Shown here: in pieces, positions 54,627-64,000 of the stretch
Numbering within the stretch: position 1 is the stretch's first letter
Layout of the letters: each line of letters begins with the position of its first letter
Source of the DNA: Microcoleus sp. FACHB-672
Lineage (GTDB): Bacteria; Cyanobacteriota; Cyanobacteriia; Cyanobacteriales; Oscillatoriaceae
DNA: 64,000 bases
Direction: 5' to 3'
Assembly (NCBI RefSeq): GCF_014695725.1
Contig: NZ_JACJOU010000006.1
Location: forward strand, 62,001-126,000
The notes under the pieces: generated by a model
Told to the model about the DNA's origin: nothing
Database searches by the model: none
Seen by the model: the letters and a program-made list of their open reading frames with translations, nothing else
Made by a program: the position numbers and the translations under genes

Positions 54627-57401
54627 ATGAAAGCAATACTACCAAACTATCTAACTAATCTAGGACAAACACCCGCTGAGCGACAGGAGATTCAAAAAGT
54701 TCGTAAACAATTCTTGCAGAAGATTGTTGGCGGCTTAGGATTGGCAACCTTTACTTTAATCGTCATTGGGGGAGTCTGTTACCAGAGCATTACCCAACTT
54801 GTTAAAACAAATGAGTCATTGGACGAAACGTTTGCAGTTATTAAACAGCTTGATAACGTCCTTTCTCAAATGAAAGACGCAGAAACAGGGCAACGGGGCT
54901 ACATAATAACAGGAAATGAGTCATATTTAGAACCCTATATTTCTGCTACTTCCAGTGTTTTCAAAGAAGTTGAAACTCTCCAGTCTTTGAGGAATAACAC
55001 TCTTAACAAACAGCAAAGCTTAAGGCTTTTAGAGTCTTTAGTTAACAGTAAATTAGCGGAATTAAAGCAGACAATTGAGTTACGCAGAGAGCAGGGATTT
55101 GGGCCGGCAATGCAAGTCGTCGCCATGAACGAGGGAAAACAAATAATGGATCAAATTCGAGAAATTGTTAATGATTTAGAAAATGAACATAAACAATTAT
55201 TAAAGCAGCAACAACAGCAAGCAAAAACTGCTGCCAACAGAGCTATCATTACATTTTCTGTCGGAATATTATTGAACATAGGAATTGTTTTCTGGATTTA
55301 CAATATAATTTATTTGCAGATTAAAGACCGTAACCAAACAGAAGAAACTCTCCAAAAGGAACGCGATTATACAGCTTTTATTATTCAAAAAACTCCAGCA
55401 ATGATTTTGGGGGTAACGCCCGATGGAGTAACAAAATTTATCAATCCGGCTGTTGCACAGATTACAGAGTATTCATCTGAAGAATTAGTTGGGCAGAACT
55501 GGGCACAAAAATTCAAGTTGGGTAATGACTCTCAACAAATTCAGGAATTGTTTGGGAGTTATGAGCGGGAAAATTTGCGCGACAGCGAGATGGTTTTAAC
55601 AAGTCGGAGTGGGGAAAAACGAACAATTACTTGGAAATCTCTATATCGTTTTGATGAAAATAATAACTTAATCGAAATTGTTGCATTTGGTAACGATATC
55701 AGCTATAGAGTCCGCTCTGAAGAAATTCGTAAAGGCGCGGAACTGCTGCAACTGGTACTCGATAATATTCCCCAATCTATTCTTTGGAAAGACCGCAATT
55801 CGGTTTACTTAGGTTGCAACCAAAATTGGTGTGAAATTGTTGGGATTAGCAGCCCAGAAAAAATTGTTGGGAAGACAGATTATGATTTATGGTCTCAGGA
55901 AGTGGCAGACGAATTCACAGCACAAGATCTCCGGGTAATGGAGCTGAATCGGCCAGAACTGCACGATATTCAACGCAGAATACAAGCTGATGGTGATGAA
56001 ATATGGCTAGATATTAATCGATTGCCGATTCATGATATGGAAGGGAAAGTTATCGGCATTTTAACAACGATTGAAGACATCACCGAACGCAAACAAGCTG
56101 AAGAAGCTTTGCGACAGAATATGCAAATACTGGATTTAGCGAGTGACGCCATCATTATTCGGAGTTTGGATGACCAGATCGTTTATTGGAATCAGGGTGC
56201 TGAACAGTTGTACGGTTGGACAAAACAAGAAGTGTCGGGGCAGTATATCCATACTTTCTTGCAAACAGTTTTTCCCCAACCCATCGAGGAAGTATTAGCG
56301 ATATTTCTGCGTGAAGGGCAATGGGAAGGTGAACTGATTCACACCAAGCTTGACGGTACGAAAATCATCGTGGGAAGCCGCTGGACTTTGCAACGGGATG
56401 AATTGGGGCAACCTATAGCAATGCTGGAAATTAACAGTGATATTACTGAACGCAAGCAGGCACTGAATGCTTTGCGAGAATCGGAAGTCCGCGAACGAGA
56501 AAAAGCCCAACAATTGGAGCAAACTTTACATCAATTACAAAAGACCCAATCCCAATTAATACAGACTGAAAAAATGTCTAGTTTAGGTCAATTAGTAGCA
56601 GGGGTTGCTCATGAGATTAATAATCCCGTTAATTTCATTTACGGGAATCTTGTCCACGCTGATGAATATACTCAAAACTTGCTCAACTTGCTGAATCTGT
56701 ACCAGCAGCACTATCCCAAGCCGCCGGCTGACATCGAAGCGGAAACTGAAGCCATTGATCTTGATTTTCTTGTTGAAGACTTGCCTAAAATGCTGTCTTC
56801 TATGAAAGTGGGGGCAGATCGGATTCGTCAGATTGTCCTTTCCCTACGGAATTTTTCGCGGCTGGATGAAGCCGACATGAAAGAAGTTGATATTCACGAA
56901 GGAATTGACAGCACCCTATTAATTTTGCAAAACCGGCTCAAGGCTAAGTCAGATAGTGCCGGCATTGAACTGATTAAAAATTATGGAAATTTGCCCTTGG
57001 TAGAGTGTTATGTCGGGCAATTAAATCAGGTATTTATGAACATTCTCACCAATGCCATTGACGCACTCGATCAAAACAGCAATCAGGCTTCTGCTAGAGG
57101 AAATCAGAATAATTGTGGCACAATTACGATTCGGACTGAAAGGCAAAGCCCCGATACTGTTACTGTGAGTATTTCAGATAATGGCCCTGGCATGACAGAA
57201 GACGTTAAGGCGCGTCTTTTTGATCCCTTCTTCACAACCAAGCCAATCGGTCAGGGAACCGGCTTGGGGTTAGCAATTAGCTACGAAATTATAACGGAAA
57301 AACACAGAGGAACGCTGAAGTGTGAGTCGAAACCCGGCATGGGAACAGAGTTCTTAATTGACATTCCGGTACGGCAAGCTCAATCATTATCAGGTTCTTA
57401 A
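54627..57401 (+). CDS. CHASE3-PAS sensor histidine kinase
   Basis: A 924-residue membrane kinase. Helices at about 30-50 and 205-225 bracket a CHASE3 domain (DAETGQRGYIITGNESYL). Three PAS domains follow (starting near 245, 370 and 500), then the dimerisation helix with H662 in VAGVAHEINNP and the ATPase domain with N-box MNILTNAIDAL, G1 DNGPGM and G2 GTGLGLA. No receiver domain and no adjacent regulator gene. The H-box type (HEINNP) groups it with many orphan cyanobacterial kinases. Signal unknown. Its stop is one base from the convergent gene's stop. Confidence 0.93.
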   Translation: MKAILPNYLTNLGQTPAERQEIQKVRKQFLQKIVGGLGLATFTLIVIGGVCYQSITQLVKTNESLDETFAVIKQLDNVLSQMKDAETGQRGYIITGNESYLEPYISATSSVFKEVETLQSLRNNTLNKQQSLRLLESLVNSKLAELKQTIELRREQGFGPAMQVVAMNEGKQIMDQIREIVNDLENEHKQLLKQQQQQAKTAANRAIITFSVGILLNIGIVFWIYNIIYLQIKDRNQTEETLQKERDYTAFIIQKTPAMILGVTPDGVTKFINPAVAQITEYSSEELVGQNWAQKFKLGNDSQQIQELFGSYERENLRDSEMVLTSRSGEKRTITWKSLYRFDENNNLIEIVAFGNDISYRVRSEEIRKGAELLQLVLDNIPQSILWKDRNSVYLGCNQNWCEIVGISSPEKIVGKTDYDLWSQEVADEFTAQDLRVMELNRPELHDIQRRIQADGDEIWLDINRLPIHDMEGKVIGILTTIEDITERKQAEEALRQNMQILDLASDAIIIRSLDDQIVYWNQGAEQLYGWTKQEVSGQYIHTFLQTVFPQPIEEVLAIFLREGQWEGELIHTKLDGTKIIVGSRWTLQRDELGQPIAMLEINSDITERKQALNALRESEVREREKAQQLEQTLHQLQKTQSQLIQTEKMSSLGQLVAGVAHEINNPVNFIYGNLVHADEYTQNLLNLLNLYQQHYPKPPADIEAETEAIDLDFLVEDLPKMLSSMKVGADRIRQIVLSLRNFSRLDEADMKEVDIHEGIDSTLLILQNRLKAKSDSAGIELIKNYGNLPLVECYVGQLNQVFMNILTNAIDALDQNSNQASARGNQNNCGTITIRTERQSPDTVTVSISDNGPGMTEDVKARLFDPFFTTKPIGQGTGLGLAISYEIITEKHRGTLKCESKPGMGTEFLIDIPVRQAQSLSGS

Positions 57402-57402
57402 G

Positions 57403-58128
57403 CTAATCCACACATAGCCCATCTTGCTTGGGATCTTCATAAATTTTTTCTCGTGATGTTTCTGTCACTTCCCCTGTTTTAGTCACCGTATAATCCACTG
57501 TATAATGTGGGTGTGGGCCGCAACCACATACTTGATAGTCAAACAGATGGACTTGATACCCATTCGCTATCTTTTTGACAAAAGTATCTTTAATTTTAGG
57601 GACAAAAACTCGAAACTCTTTCGGCACAGTGATCTTGTATCTGGGATAAGATTGCGTTAAAGCGACTGCAAAACTTAAAGCCTCTTCTGGTTTCTCCACC
57701 GGCGCGAACAACTTTTGAAACGCTTCTTTCGTTCCAATCTCTTTAAACTGACTGTCAGCCGTTAAGACAATATACTTATTATATAAGGGCAATCTGCAAC
57801 CTTTCCGCGATATTCCTTCGGTTGTTGTCGAGGCATTTCTATTAATAAATGTGCATTCAGCAATCGGCAAAGCCGGAGATAACCTACTCAACGCGTCTGA
57901 GGGGGGAATTATCTTTTCACAAGAAAACTTTTCTTCCAAGTTAATTTTGGAACAATTTAAACTCTCTCCTTCTTGCACACAGCCGGCTTTGATAAAAGCA
58001 GAAACATCTCCCGTTGCACTGCGGTCGTTTTTGGCTACACTCTCAAATTGAGGGATCAGGACTGAAAGGCTAACTAGAATGACTCCTAAAATTAGCCCCA
58101 TAAAAAACCGAGTTTTCTGGGAATGCAT
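57403..58128 (-). CDS. Secreted protein of unknown function
   Basis: A 241-residue protein with a hydrophobic N-terminus (MGLILGVILVSLSVLIP) typical of a signal peptide or anchor. The mature part has about nine cysteines, an unusual number, ending VHLFDYQVCGCGPHPHYTVDYTV. I recognise no family. Cysteine pairs suggest disulfide bonds outside the cytoplasm. Confidence 0.6.
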   Translation of the reverse strand: MHSQKTRFFMGLILGVILVSLSVLIPQFESVAKNDRSATGDVSAFIKAGCVQEGESLNCSKINLEEKFSCEKIIPPSDALSRLSPALPIAECTFINRNASTTTEGISRKGCRLPLYNKYIVLTADSQFKEIGTKEAFQKLFAPVEKPEEALSFAVALTQSYPRYKITVPKEFRVFVPKIKDTFVKKIANGYQVHLFDYQVCGCGPHPHYTVDYTVTKTGEVTETSREKIYEDPKQDGLCVD

Positions 58129-58243
58129 AATTTTTTGAAACTTGAAATACCGTTAAATAGAAGATCGGATTTTTAAGAAATTTCTGCACCCAGCGTTAAC
58201 TCACCGCCAATCTGCTGCAAACCGCGATAAATGTAGGGATTAA

Positions 58244-58315
58244 AGCGGGCGATGGGACTCGAACCCACGACGTTCAGCTTGGGAAGCTGACATTCTACCA
58301 CTGAATTACGCCCGC
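58244..58315 (-). tRNA. trnG: tRNA-Gly (anticodon CCC)
   Basis: A full cloverleaf on the minus strand: acceptor GCGGGCG pairs with CGCCCGC, anticodon stem TCAGC/GCTGA with loop TTCCCAA (anticodon CCC), T-arm GTGGG TTCGAGT CCCAT. Discriminator base is T; the CCA end is not encoded, as is usual in cyanobacteria. Reads GGG codons. Confidence 0.93.
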
Positions 58316-58834
58316 ATCAAGTAATTTGTTACCATTTTCACCGGCTCGACCGGGATAACTTCAAACTAGATAAGGATTATATCATGATTTTCTCACCGGC
58401 ATTGCCCCATTCTTGACTGGAGAGCCGGCAGAAGTTGAGAGTGCAGAAAGATTGCCACAAGCGAAGTACAGAAGCAGAAGCGCAGATTATCCCACTTTCT
58501 GCTAGAAAATACTCCCCTTAAACTTGAGGCTGCTCGCTTTTTTTACTCCTTGAGGGGGATGAAGAAGTGGTGATTTCCAAGCATTGAACCTTAAAATACG
58601 GTCATGAGAGCAACAAAATGATGTTGTTGAGCCAAATGTTCTATCTGAACATTTTCCCCAGCCTAAATACTTATGGTTCAGATACGCGGTTCCCAATGCA
58701 CTCGAATCATCAGCCCGAACACTTGGTCTCAATTTTTGACCGTGTTTCTCACTGCTGATGCTTGACATTTAAACAAATTTCTGCGTAATTTTCCATCCCA
58801 AACGCATTGCATTCAGCATAAGCGAGTAGCAAGT
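58316..58834. other. Gap with a possible transposon tail
   Basis: 519 bases without a supported gene. The minus-strand frame at 58502-58768 (88 codons) reads LNHKYLGWGKCSDRTFGSTT, which I associate with the 3' region of cyanobacterial IS200/IS605 tnpB elements; a neighbouring frame reads AVRNTVK, like a TnpB C-terminus, before a stop. No tnpB body is left. This may be a degraded element end with its guide-RNA-like region. Confidence 0.35.
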
Positions 58835-59674
58835 ATGTTCAACGCCACTGAACTTTTGATTGACACCTTTGTAGACAAGCTTCGGGACGGCTACCGCCGC
58901 ACCTACGGAGGCTATAGGCCAGATTACGAAGACATTATTGCTTGGGCTGGGGGCATGGCTTTGGAAAACATTGCCAACAGCGATGCCCTGTATCACAATG
59001 TAGAACACACAATAATGGTCGCCCTCGTCGGGCAAGAACTTTTGCGCGGTAAACACATCCGGGAAGGTGGAGTTTCTTGCGAAGACTGGTTGCACTTCAT
59101 TATCTCTTTGGTTTGCCATGACATTGGTTATGTAAAAGGCGTCTGCCGGCAAGATCAAGATGGAGTGTATGCCACAGGGCAAGATGGGACGATGGTTTGT
59201 TTGCCCCCCGGATCTTCAGATGCCGGCCTGACGCCTTATCATGTAGACCGTGCAAAACTGTTTATTGATGAGCGCTTTGGTGGTCACAAATTAATTGATT
59301 CTGAGGTGATCAAACGCAACATAGAACTGACGCGTTTCCCGGTGCCAAAAAAAGAAGATCATCAAGATACCATCAATTATCCCGGCTTAGTTCGCGCAGC
59401 CGACCTCATCGGTCAACTCAGCGATCCGCGATACCTGAAAAAAATTAGTGCCTTATTCTATGAATTTGAAGAAACCGGCACCAATAAATATTTGGGTTAC
59501 AGCCATCCCGGACATCTGCGGAAAAACTATCCCAAATTTTACTGGAATGGAGTTCATCCTTATGTCAAAGATGCGCTTCATTATTTATCGCTGACGCAGC
59601 AAGGTAAACAAGTGATTGCTAACCTCTACTCAAATGTATTTGTCGTTGAGCACGAAAAGCTAGATGATGAATAA
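58835..59674 (+). CDS. HD-domain metal-dependent phosphohydrolase
   Basis: A 279-residue protein with the HD pattern: histidines in LYHNVEHT near 53-60, the H-D pair in VCHDIGYV near 94, and a later D in VRAADLIGQL. The unusual insert PPGSSDAGLTPYHVDRAK lies between. Family members hydrolyse phosphate esters or cyclic nucleotides; substrate unknown. ATG at 58835. A 9-bp inverted repeat follows the stop at 59692-59735. Confidence 0.85.
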   Translation: MFNATELLIDTFVDKLRDGYRRTYGGYRPDYEDIIAWAGGMALENIANSDALYHNVEHTIMVALVGQELLRGKHIREGGVSCEDWLHFIISLVCHDIGYVKGVCRQDQDGVYATGQDGTMVCLPPGSSDAGLTPYHVDRAKLFIDERFGGHKLIDSEVIKRNIELTRFPVPKKEDHQDTINYPGLVRAADLIGQLSDPRYLKKISALFYEFEETGTNKYLGYSHPGHLRKNYPKFYWNGVHPYVKDALHYLSLTQQGKQVIANLYSNVFVVEHEKLDDE

Positions 59675-59691
59675 ATAGCTAGCGGCAAAAC

Positions 59692-59735
59692 GAGAAGGGA
59701 GAAGCAACAAGCAACTTAAAAGTTTTTCCCTTCTC
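59692..59735. other. Inverted repeat after the HD gene
   Basis: GAGAAGGGA (59692-59700) and TCCCTTCTC (59727-59735), 26-base loop. Could be a weak terminator; no T-tract follows. Confidence 0.35.
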
Positions 59736-59799
59736 CCTATCCCCATGCTGCTAGCCAATCGTCAAACCTCTGCCCCGAACTCACCCTCACTCCAGATTG

Positions 59800-60927
59800 A
59801 TGAATCCAGTCTTTTCCCCCATCCAAAGGTTTTTGCTCACGTGGTTGCTGATCTTCTTTTCGGGTTGGGCGATGCTGAGTGCCCTTAGCTACGTGGGTGA
59901 GTTGATCAGTATTCTAATTACCGCCGGCCTGATTGCATTTTTGCTAAACTACGCAGTCGCGAGATTGCAGCACATTTTGCCCCGTGGAGTAGCCGCCGGC
60001 CTGGTGTATCTAGCAGCAGGTGTCGCAGTTGTGCTGATAGGGTTGACCATTGTGCCGCCGGTGTTCGCGCAAGGCCGGCAACTAGCAACTAATTTCCCTT
60101 CACTGGTAGACTCTGCCCAGCAACAGATCGACTCCTTCCAAACCTGGAGTGTTGAACACAATTTGCCCTTTGATGTGCGGATATTGGCCCAACAGTTGCT
60201 AACACGACTGCAAGCCCAAGCCGAGGAAATCGCAGCAAGAGGTTTCGGCTTGGTTCTCGGTACAGTCAACTGGTTTTTAGACTTCATCTTGATCCTAGTG
60301 ATCTCCTTTTATATGCTCGTTGATGGAGATCGGGTTTGGAACGCTTTAACCAGTTTTTTCTCGCCCACAATTCGACACGGATTAACCGAGTCTTTGCAGC
60401 GTAATCTCCAGCGCTTTGTCTCAGGGCAACTGCTACTGGGTTTGTTTATGGCAGTTACGCTGGCGGTAGCTTTCTGGCTGTTACGAGTGCCCTTTTTCCT
60501 GCTATTTGCAGTCTTTATCGGCATCATGGAAGCCATTCCGTTTGTGGGAGCAACTTTAGGCATTGGCACCGTTAGCATTATTGTGGCCTTTATTAACTGG
60601 TGGCAAGCACTGCAAGTCCTGGCTGTTGCAGTCGCACTCCAACAAGTAAAGGACAATTTGATCGGCCCTCGAATTATGGGAAATCTCACCGGCTTGTCGC
60701 CGGTATTTATCTTCGCGTCTCTGCTTTTAGGCGCTAGAGTGGGGGGACTCTTGGGTGTAATCTTGGCAATTCCCATGACAGGCGTGGTCAAAAGTATTGC
60801 GGAAATTGTTCTCGACCCAACCCTACCTCCTCAAACCGGCTCATTTTTCCACAATCCGATCGCTGACGACTCTCCCACAGCGCTGCTGCCAGAGGAAAAA
60901 TTAGCACAACCAAACTCTAAACTCTAA
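59800..60927 (+). CDS. AI-2E family (PerM/UPF0118) membrane transporter
   Basis: A 375-residue membrane protein from ATG at 59800 with seven or eight hydrophobic segments and the family signature in the last third (EAIPFVGATLGIG, then DNLIGPRIMGNLTGLSPVF). The cytoplasmic region at ~105-160 is amphipathic. Members export autoinducer-2 or ions; the substrate is not established in cyanobacteria. Fourteen bases before the OppC-type gene. Confidence 0.9.
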   Translation: MNPVFSPIQRFLLTWLLIFFSGWAMLSALSYVGELISILITAGLIAFLLNYAVARLQHILPRGVAAGLVYLAAGVAVVLIGLTIVPPVFAQGRQLATNFPSLVDSAQQQIDSFQTWSVEHNLPFDVRILAQQLLTRLQAQAEEIAARGFGLVLGTVNWFLDFILILVISFYMLVDGDRVWNALTSFFSPTIRHGLTESLQRNLQRFVSGQLLLGLFMAVTLAVAFWLLRVPFFLLFAVFIGIMEAIPFVGATLGIGTVSIIVAFINWWQALQVLAVAVALQQVKDNLIGPRIMGNLTGLSPVFIFASLLLGARVGGLLGVILAIPMTGVVKSIAEIVLDPTLPPQTGSFFHNPIADDSPTALLPEEKLAQPNSKL

Positions 60928-60941
60928 CTTCTAAAATTGAT

Positions 60942-62009
60942 ATGAATTGGTGGCAAAAGCTTAAAAAAAATCCGTTAGCTCGCTTTGGAGCGCTGTTACT
61001 ATTAACGTTCTACCTAGCAGCGATCGCCGCTGACTTTGTTGCGCCTTATGACCCTTACGAATCGCAACCCGATGGCGCATTACTGCCGCCCACCCAGATT
61101 GCTTGGAATAACCCAGCGGGGCAGTTTACAGGGCCGCACGTTTATGTCACTACACAAGGGCCGGTAGATCTGAACACCGGCGATCGCAAACTGATCAAAA
61201 ATAAGCAACAATCTTCGCCCATTCATCTGTTTGCCAAAGGCTACCCATACCGACTTTTGGGGGTGATCCCCTCAGACCGGCACTTGTTCGGCACCACAGG
61301 GCCGGCTAAATTTAACCTGCTAGGCACCGATGAGCAAGCCCGTGATCAATTCAGCCGGCTGGTGCATGGCAGCCGCATTAGTCTGTTCATCGGTTTAGTT
61401 GGCATTGCCATTTCCTTTCCCCTTGGTTTATTAGTCGGGGGAATTTCTGGCTATTTCGGGGGCTGGGTTGACAGCATTTTTATGCGCTTAGCCGAAGTAT
61501 TGATGACGATCCCCGGAATTTATCTATTGGTTGCCCTCGCCGCTGTCTTGCCTGCCGGTATCACCAGCGCCCAGCGGTTTCTATTAATTGTGGCGATCAC
61601 GTCTTTCATCAGCTGGGCTGGATTGGCGCGGGTGATTCGGGGACAGGTACTCTCGATTAAAGAACGGGAATTTGTACAATCAGCACGAGCGATGGGCGCG
61701 AATCCCCTCTATATTATTGTCCGTCACGTTTTGCCCCAAACAGCGACTTATGTGATTATCTCTGCAACGCTGGCGGTTCCGGGCTTTATCGTGGCGGAAT
61801 CCGTGTTGAGTCTGATTGGGCTGGGGATTCAGCAGCCTGATCCGTCCTGGGGAAATATGTTGTCTTTGGCAACAAATGCTTCGATTTTGGTGCTACAACC
61901 TTGGCTAGTTTGGTCGCCGGCTGTATTAATTATCCTGACGATGCTGGCGTTTAATTTGCTAGGAGATGCGTTGCGCGATGCCCTCGATCCGCGCAGTTTG
62001 CAACGCTAG
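60942..62009 (+). CDS. Oligopeptide/nickel-type ABC permease (OppC/DppC)
   Basis: A 355-residue permease with six membrane helices: a first one near 12-35, a large external loop (~40-130) with proline-rich sequence, then five in the C-terminal half. The conserved cytoplasmic EAA loop reads REFVQSARAMGANPLYIIVRHVLP. No binding protein, ATPase or OppB partner is near, so it works with subunits coded elsewhere. ATG at 60942. Confidence 0.9.
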   Translation: MNWWQKLKKNPLARFGALLLLTFYLAAIAADFVAPYDPYESQPDGALLPPTQIAWNNPAGQFTGPHVYVTTQGPVDLNTGDRKLIKNKQQSSPIHLFAKGYPYRLLGVIPSDRHLFGTTGPAKFNLLGTDEQARDQFSRLVHGSRISLFIGLVGIAISFPLGLLVGGISGYFGGWVDSIFMRLAEVLMTIPGIYLLVALAAVLPAGITSAQRFLLIVAITSFISWAGLARVIRGQVLSIKEREFVQSARAMGANPLYIIVRHVLPQTATYVIISATLAVPGFIVAESVLSLIGLGIQQPDPSWGNMLSLATNASILVLQPWLVWSPAVLIILTMLAFNLLGDALRDALDPRSLQR

Positions 62010-62163
62010 TGGGAATAAGCCGGGGTTAGGGGATTGAACATTATTGGTTACTAGCTGCCAATTCCCACCTTTGCATTTAAATTGAACACTAACTGTCTAA
62101 TTCTCCTCAGCACTACTTATGTTGCGTTGAGGTAACAAAACCCAACCTACAAAACTCACTACT

Positions 62164-62199
62164 ACAACTCAGCACTCAGGACTCAGCACTCAGCACTTA
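62164..62199. repeat. Short tandem repeat (CTCAGCA heptamers)
   Basis: Five heptamers of ACTCAGC/ACTCAGG type ending directly upstream of the nucleoside phosphorylase start. Confidence 0.8.
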
Positions 62200-62201
62200 T
62201 T

Positions 62202-62957
62202 ATGTATCACATTGGCTTTGGGCGCGAGGATTTAGGTTCTCAGATGCCGGCGATGGCGCTGTTATCTGGTGATCCAGATCGCGCCCGTTTGATCGCCCAG
62301 ACTTATTTGCAGGATGTGGTGGGGTTGTCTGAGAATCGGGGATTGAATAGTTATTTGGGTAAGTTGCCGAATGGGCGAGTGGTTTTGTCTGCAACCACCG
62401 GCATGGGGGCACCCAGTTTAAGTATTGTGGTGAATGAGTTGGTGCAGGTGGGCATCCGGCAAATGATTCGGGTGGGCACTTGTGGCTCAATTCAAGCTGA
62501 GGTGCCGGCAGGATCAATTGTGATTTCTCGTGCGGCGCTATGCCGGCAGGGGGCTGCAAATGATATCGCGCCGGTGGAGTATCCGGCATCTGCCGATCCG
62601 TTTCTCACGGTGGCGCTGATTCAGGCGGCGCGGGAATTAAATATTGAACACTATGCCGGCATTACAGCTTCGGTGGATACCTTTTATGAAGGGCAAGAAC
62701 GCACGGACTCAGCAAATCCCCATTTGTTGCGCCGGCTGCAAGGCATTACGGAAGAATATCGCCGCCTGAATATACTCAATTACGAAATGGAGTGCGGGAC
62801 GCTGTTTAAGATGGCCGGGGTTTATAACTTTGCGGCTGGGTGCGTCTGTGGTGTAGTGGCGCAGCGTGTCGGTGGTGAACAGATTGTTTTAGAGTTAAAA
62901 GACAACGCGGTTGAGAATGCCATAAAGGTAGCGGTACGCGCTGCTGAGTGCTTTTAA
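62202..62957 (+). CDS. Nucleoside phosphorylase, uridine phosphorylase-like
   Basis: A 251-residue NP-I family enzyme. GDPDRAR near residue 26 and TTGMGAPSLSI hold the phosphate-binding residues, IRVGTCGSIQ the core strand and NYEMECGTLFKMA the ribose-binding Glu near 190-200. It would cleave a nucleoside with phosphate. The sequence is closer to uridine phosphorylase than to purine phosphorylase in EMECGTLF, but substrate preference is inferred. ATG at 62202 right behind the repeat. Confidence 0.88.
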   Translation: MYHIGFGREDLGSQMPAMALLSGDPDRARLIAQTYLQDVVGLSENRGLNSYLGKLPNGRVVLSATTGMGAPSLSIVVNELVQVGIRQMIRVGTCGSIQAEVPAGSIVISRAALCRQGAANDIAPVEYPASADPFLTVALIQAARELNIEHYAGITASVDTFYEGQERTDSANPHLLRRLQGITEEYRRLNILNYEMECGTLFKMAGVYNFAAGCVCGVVAQRVGGEQIVLELKDNAVENAIKVAVRAAECF

Positions 62958-63471
62958 CGATCTCCGATGATGAATTCTTCTGTTCCTTTGCCCAATATAA
63001 AGCCCGAAAACAAAAATCCCATGCCTGTGAGCACGGGAGGTAAATGGGTTTTGGGTTTTTCATTGTTTACAGTATTGCAGGCCGCTTGCTAGGATTTGGG
63101 GGAGCCTGTGCCGGATTTTAAAATGTCACAATATCCGTAGAATCACTGAAGAGGCAACGGCAACTGCATTGGTCAACTTTCAATAACCTATTTCATTCTT
63201 CTCCTGCCGATATAGCGGTTTGTAAGGGGCTACACCTTAACAAGTTGAAAGCCGCTGTATGATGATGTAGCGTTTCATGACTTTATTGCCAAAGAAATGA
63301 GGGATATTCACCCTCTTGCAACTGTTTAAATGCTCTAAAAATGCTCCACCAGATGGCAACGCCCCGTGCGGATGTTTTTTTTATAGGTGATGCCTAGTTC
63401 GCGTCTATCCGGCTTTTTTTGAAATTGAGCTTATTTCCTCAAAACTTAAGACTTAGAAGGACAAAAGGCCG
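62958..63471. other. Gap between the phosphorylase and tsaB
   Basis: 514 bases with no gene I can support. At 63018-63055 an imperfect hairpin (CCCAT ... ATGGG, then TTTT) may end transcription from the plus strand. The rest shows nothing. Confidence 0.4.
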
Positions 63472-64000
63472 TTACTGAGCGGTAACATTTTTATCATCTA
63501 CCGGATGCTGACCATAGAAGGGAAGAGCTTCTGACCAGTTGGGAGAAAGTCCCTGTTGCCAATCGAAATAAGCGAGTGTTAGCAGGCTGCCAACTGATGC
63601 CCCTAAGCCGGCTTCGGCGTGAATCAGGTAATAAGAATTGGGCCAATCGGCCAGGGTTTGCTGCCATTGTTCTAATGTCATAGCGATGTCTGGCAACAAC
63701 GTGGTTAATCCTGCATTTTGGGAGGGTTTATAGATGCCGGCAAATATTTGCCCCCGTTGCGCCGGCATTTGAACGGCGAGATCCGTGTTATCGGGGATAG
63801 AAGTATCTGTAAGTTTTTGAAAGTACGCGGCGGCTGCCAAGGTGGAGATAGCAAACAGAGGAATGTCTAACTGTTGGGCGAGAGTCCGGGCGGTGACAAC
63901 GCCGATGCGAGTGCCGGTGAAGCTTCCGGGACCTTTGGCAACGGCAATAAAGGCTAAATCTGACCAAGTTTGAGGCTGGAGAAATTCAGCGAGATACTGA
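63472..64000 (-). CDS. tsaB: TsaB, tRNA threonylcarbamoyladenosine factor (partial)
   Basis: The reading frame runs off the window end, so the N-terminus is missing. The visible part reads IAVAKGPGSFTGTRIGVVTA and LFAISTLAAAA, the family signature in the conserved GPGSFTG loop, then diverges in the C-terminal half. TsaB, with TsaD and TsaE, makes t6A37 in tRNA. The 3' end has a stop at 63472-63474. Confidence 0.88.
   Translation of the reverse strand, partial: QYLAEFLQPQTWSDLAFIAVAKGPGSFTGTRIGVVTARTLAQQLDIPLFAISTLAAAAYFQKLTDTSIPDNTDLAVQMPAQRGQIFAGIYKPSQNAGLTTLLPDIAMTLEQWQQTLADWPNSYYLIHAEAGLGASVGSLLTLAYFDWQQGLSPNWSEALPFYGQHPVDDKNVTAQ

Noticed and set aside
58769-59182. 137-codon minus-strand frame
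   Set aside because: Antisense to the HD phosphohydrolase, which has clear metal-binding motifs.

Overview
The window is chromosomal DNA from a cyanobacterium, probably a filamentous one. Evidence seen directly: scattered HIP1 octamers (GCGATCGC, for example near 291, 7709, 10016, 21393, 32692, 38354, 50907 and 61021), very frequent GCCGGC, tandem heptamer repeats in several gene gaps, a Ycf65/PSRP-3 ribosomal protein gene and a TerB/Mo-nitrogenase C-terminus fusion. The filamentous assignment is inference from the glycan, RTX-protein and signalling content.

Layout. 1-12200 is mostly housekeeping: a TrmJ-type RNA methyltransferase, a penicillin-binding/beta-lactamase-like protein with a long disordered N-terminus, Obg, a TerB fusion, a small multidrug-resistance-type membrane protein, a phytanoyl-CoA dioxygenase-like protein, a SAM methyltransferase, PSRP-3, a HAD phosphatase, a TPR lipoprotein-like protein and RuvB. 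12440-23952 is one long plus-strand surface-glycan locus: ABC permease and ATPase (Wzm/Wzt type), methyltransferase, two sulfotransferase-like proteins and four glycosyltransferases, two of these proteins ending in coiled coils with the same basic tail. The locus is closed by an IS4-family element (24019-25290) with a 9-bp target duplication; its transposase looks frameshifted at the 5' end. A TPR/O-GlcNAc-transferase-like protein follows on the minus strand.

28500-37048 looks like a type I secretion module: an RTX-type repeat protein, a peptidyl-prolyl isomerase, an ABC exporter with an N-terminal cyclic-nucleotide-binding-like domain and a degenerate C39 domain, and an HlyD adaptor. The RTX gene and the exporter gene share a compound motif (AAGCGCTT plus TTAGCGCTAAAAT) upstream, which suggests common control. 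37144-49468 is a second polysaccharide region: dTDP-rhamnose genes (rfbC, rfbD, rfbA, without rfbB), glycosyltransferases, glmM, an O-antigen-ligase-type membrane protein and further glycosyltransferases resembling the hormogonium polysaccharide set. 49616-57401 holds a double retropepsin-like protein, a tightly overlapping CheY/CheC/diguanylate cyclase operon and a CHASE3-PAS hybrid-length histidine kinase. The last 6.6 kb has a secreted unknown, tRNA-Gly(CCC), an HD phosphohydrolase, an AI-2E family transporter, a lone OppC-type permease, a nucleoside phosphorylase and the 3' part of tsaB, cut by the window end.

How it fits together (inference): two glycan-export systems, an RTX surface protein with its own secretion machine, and chemotaxis/c-di-GMP-type signalling would suit a gliding, sheath- or slime-forming cyanobacterium.
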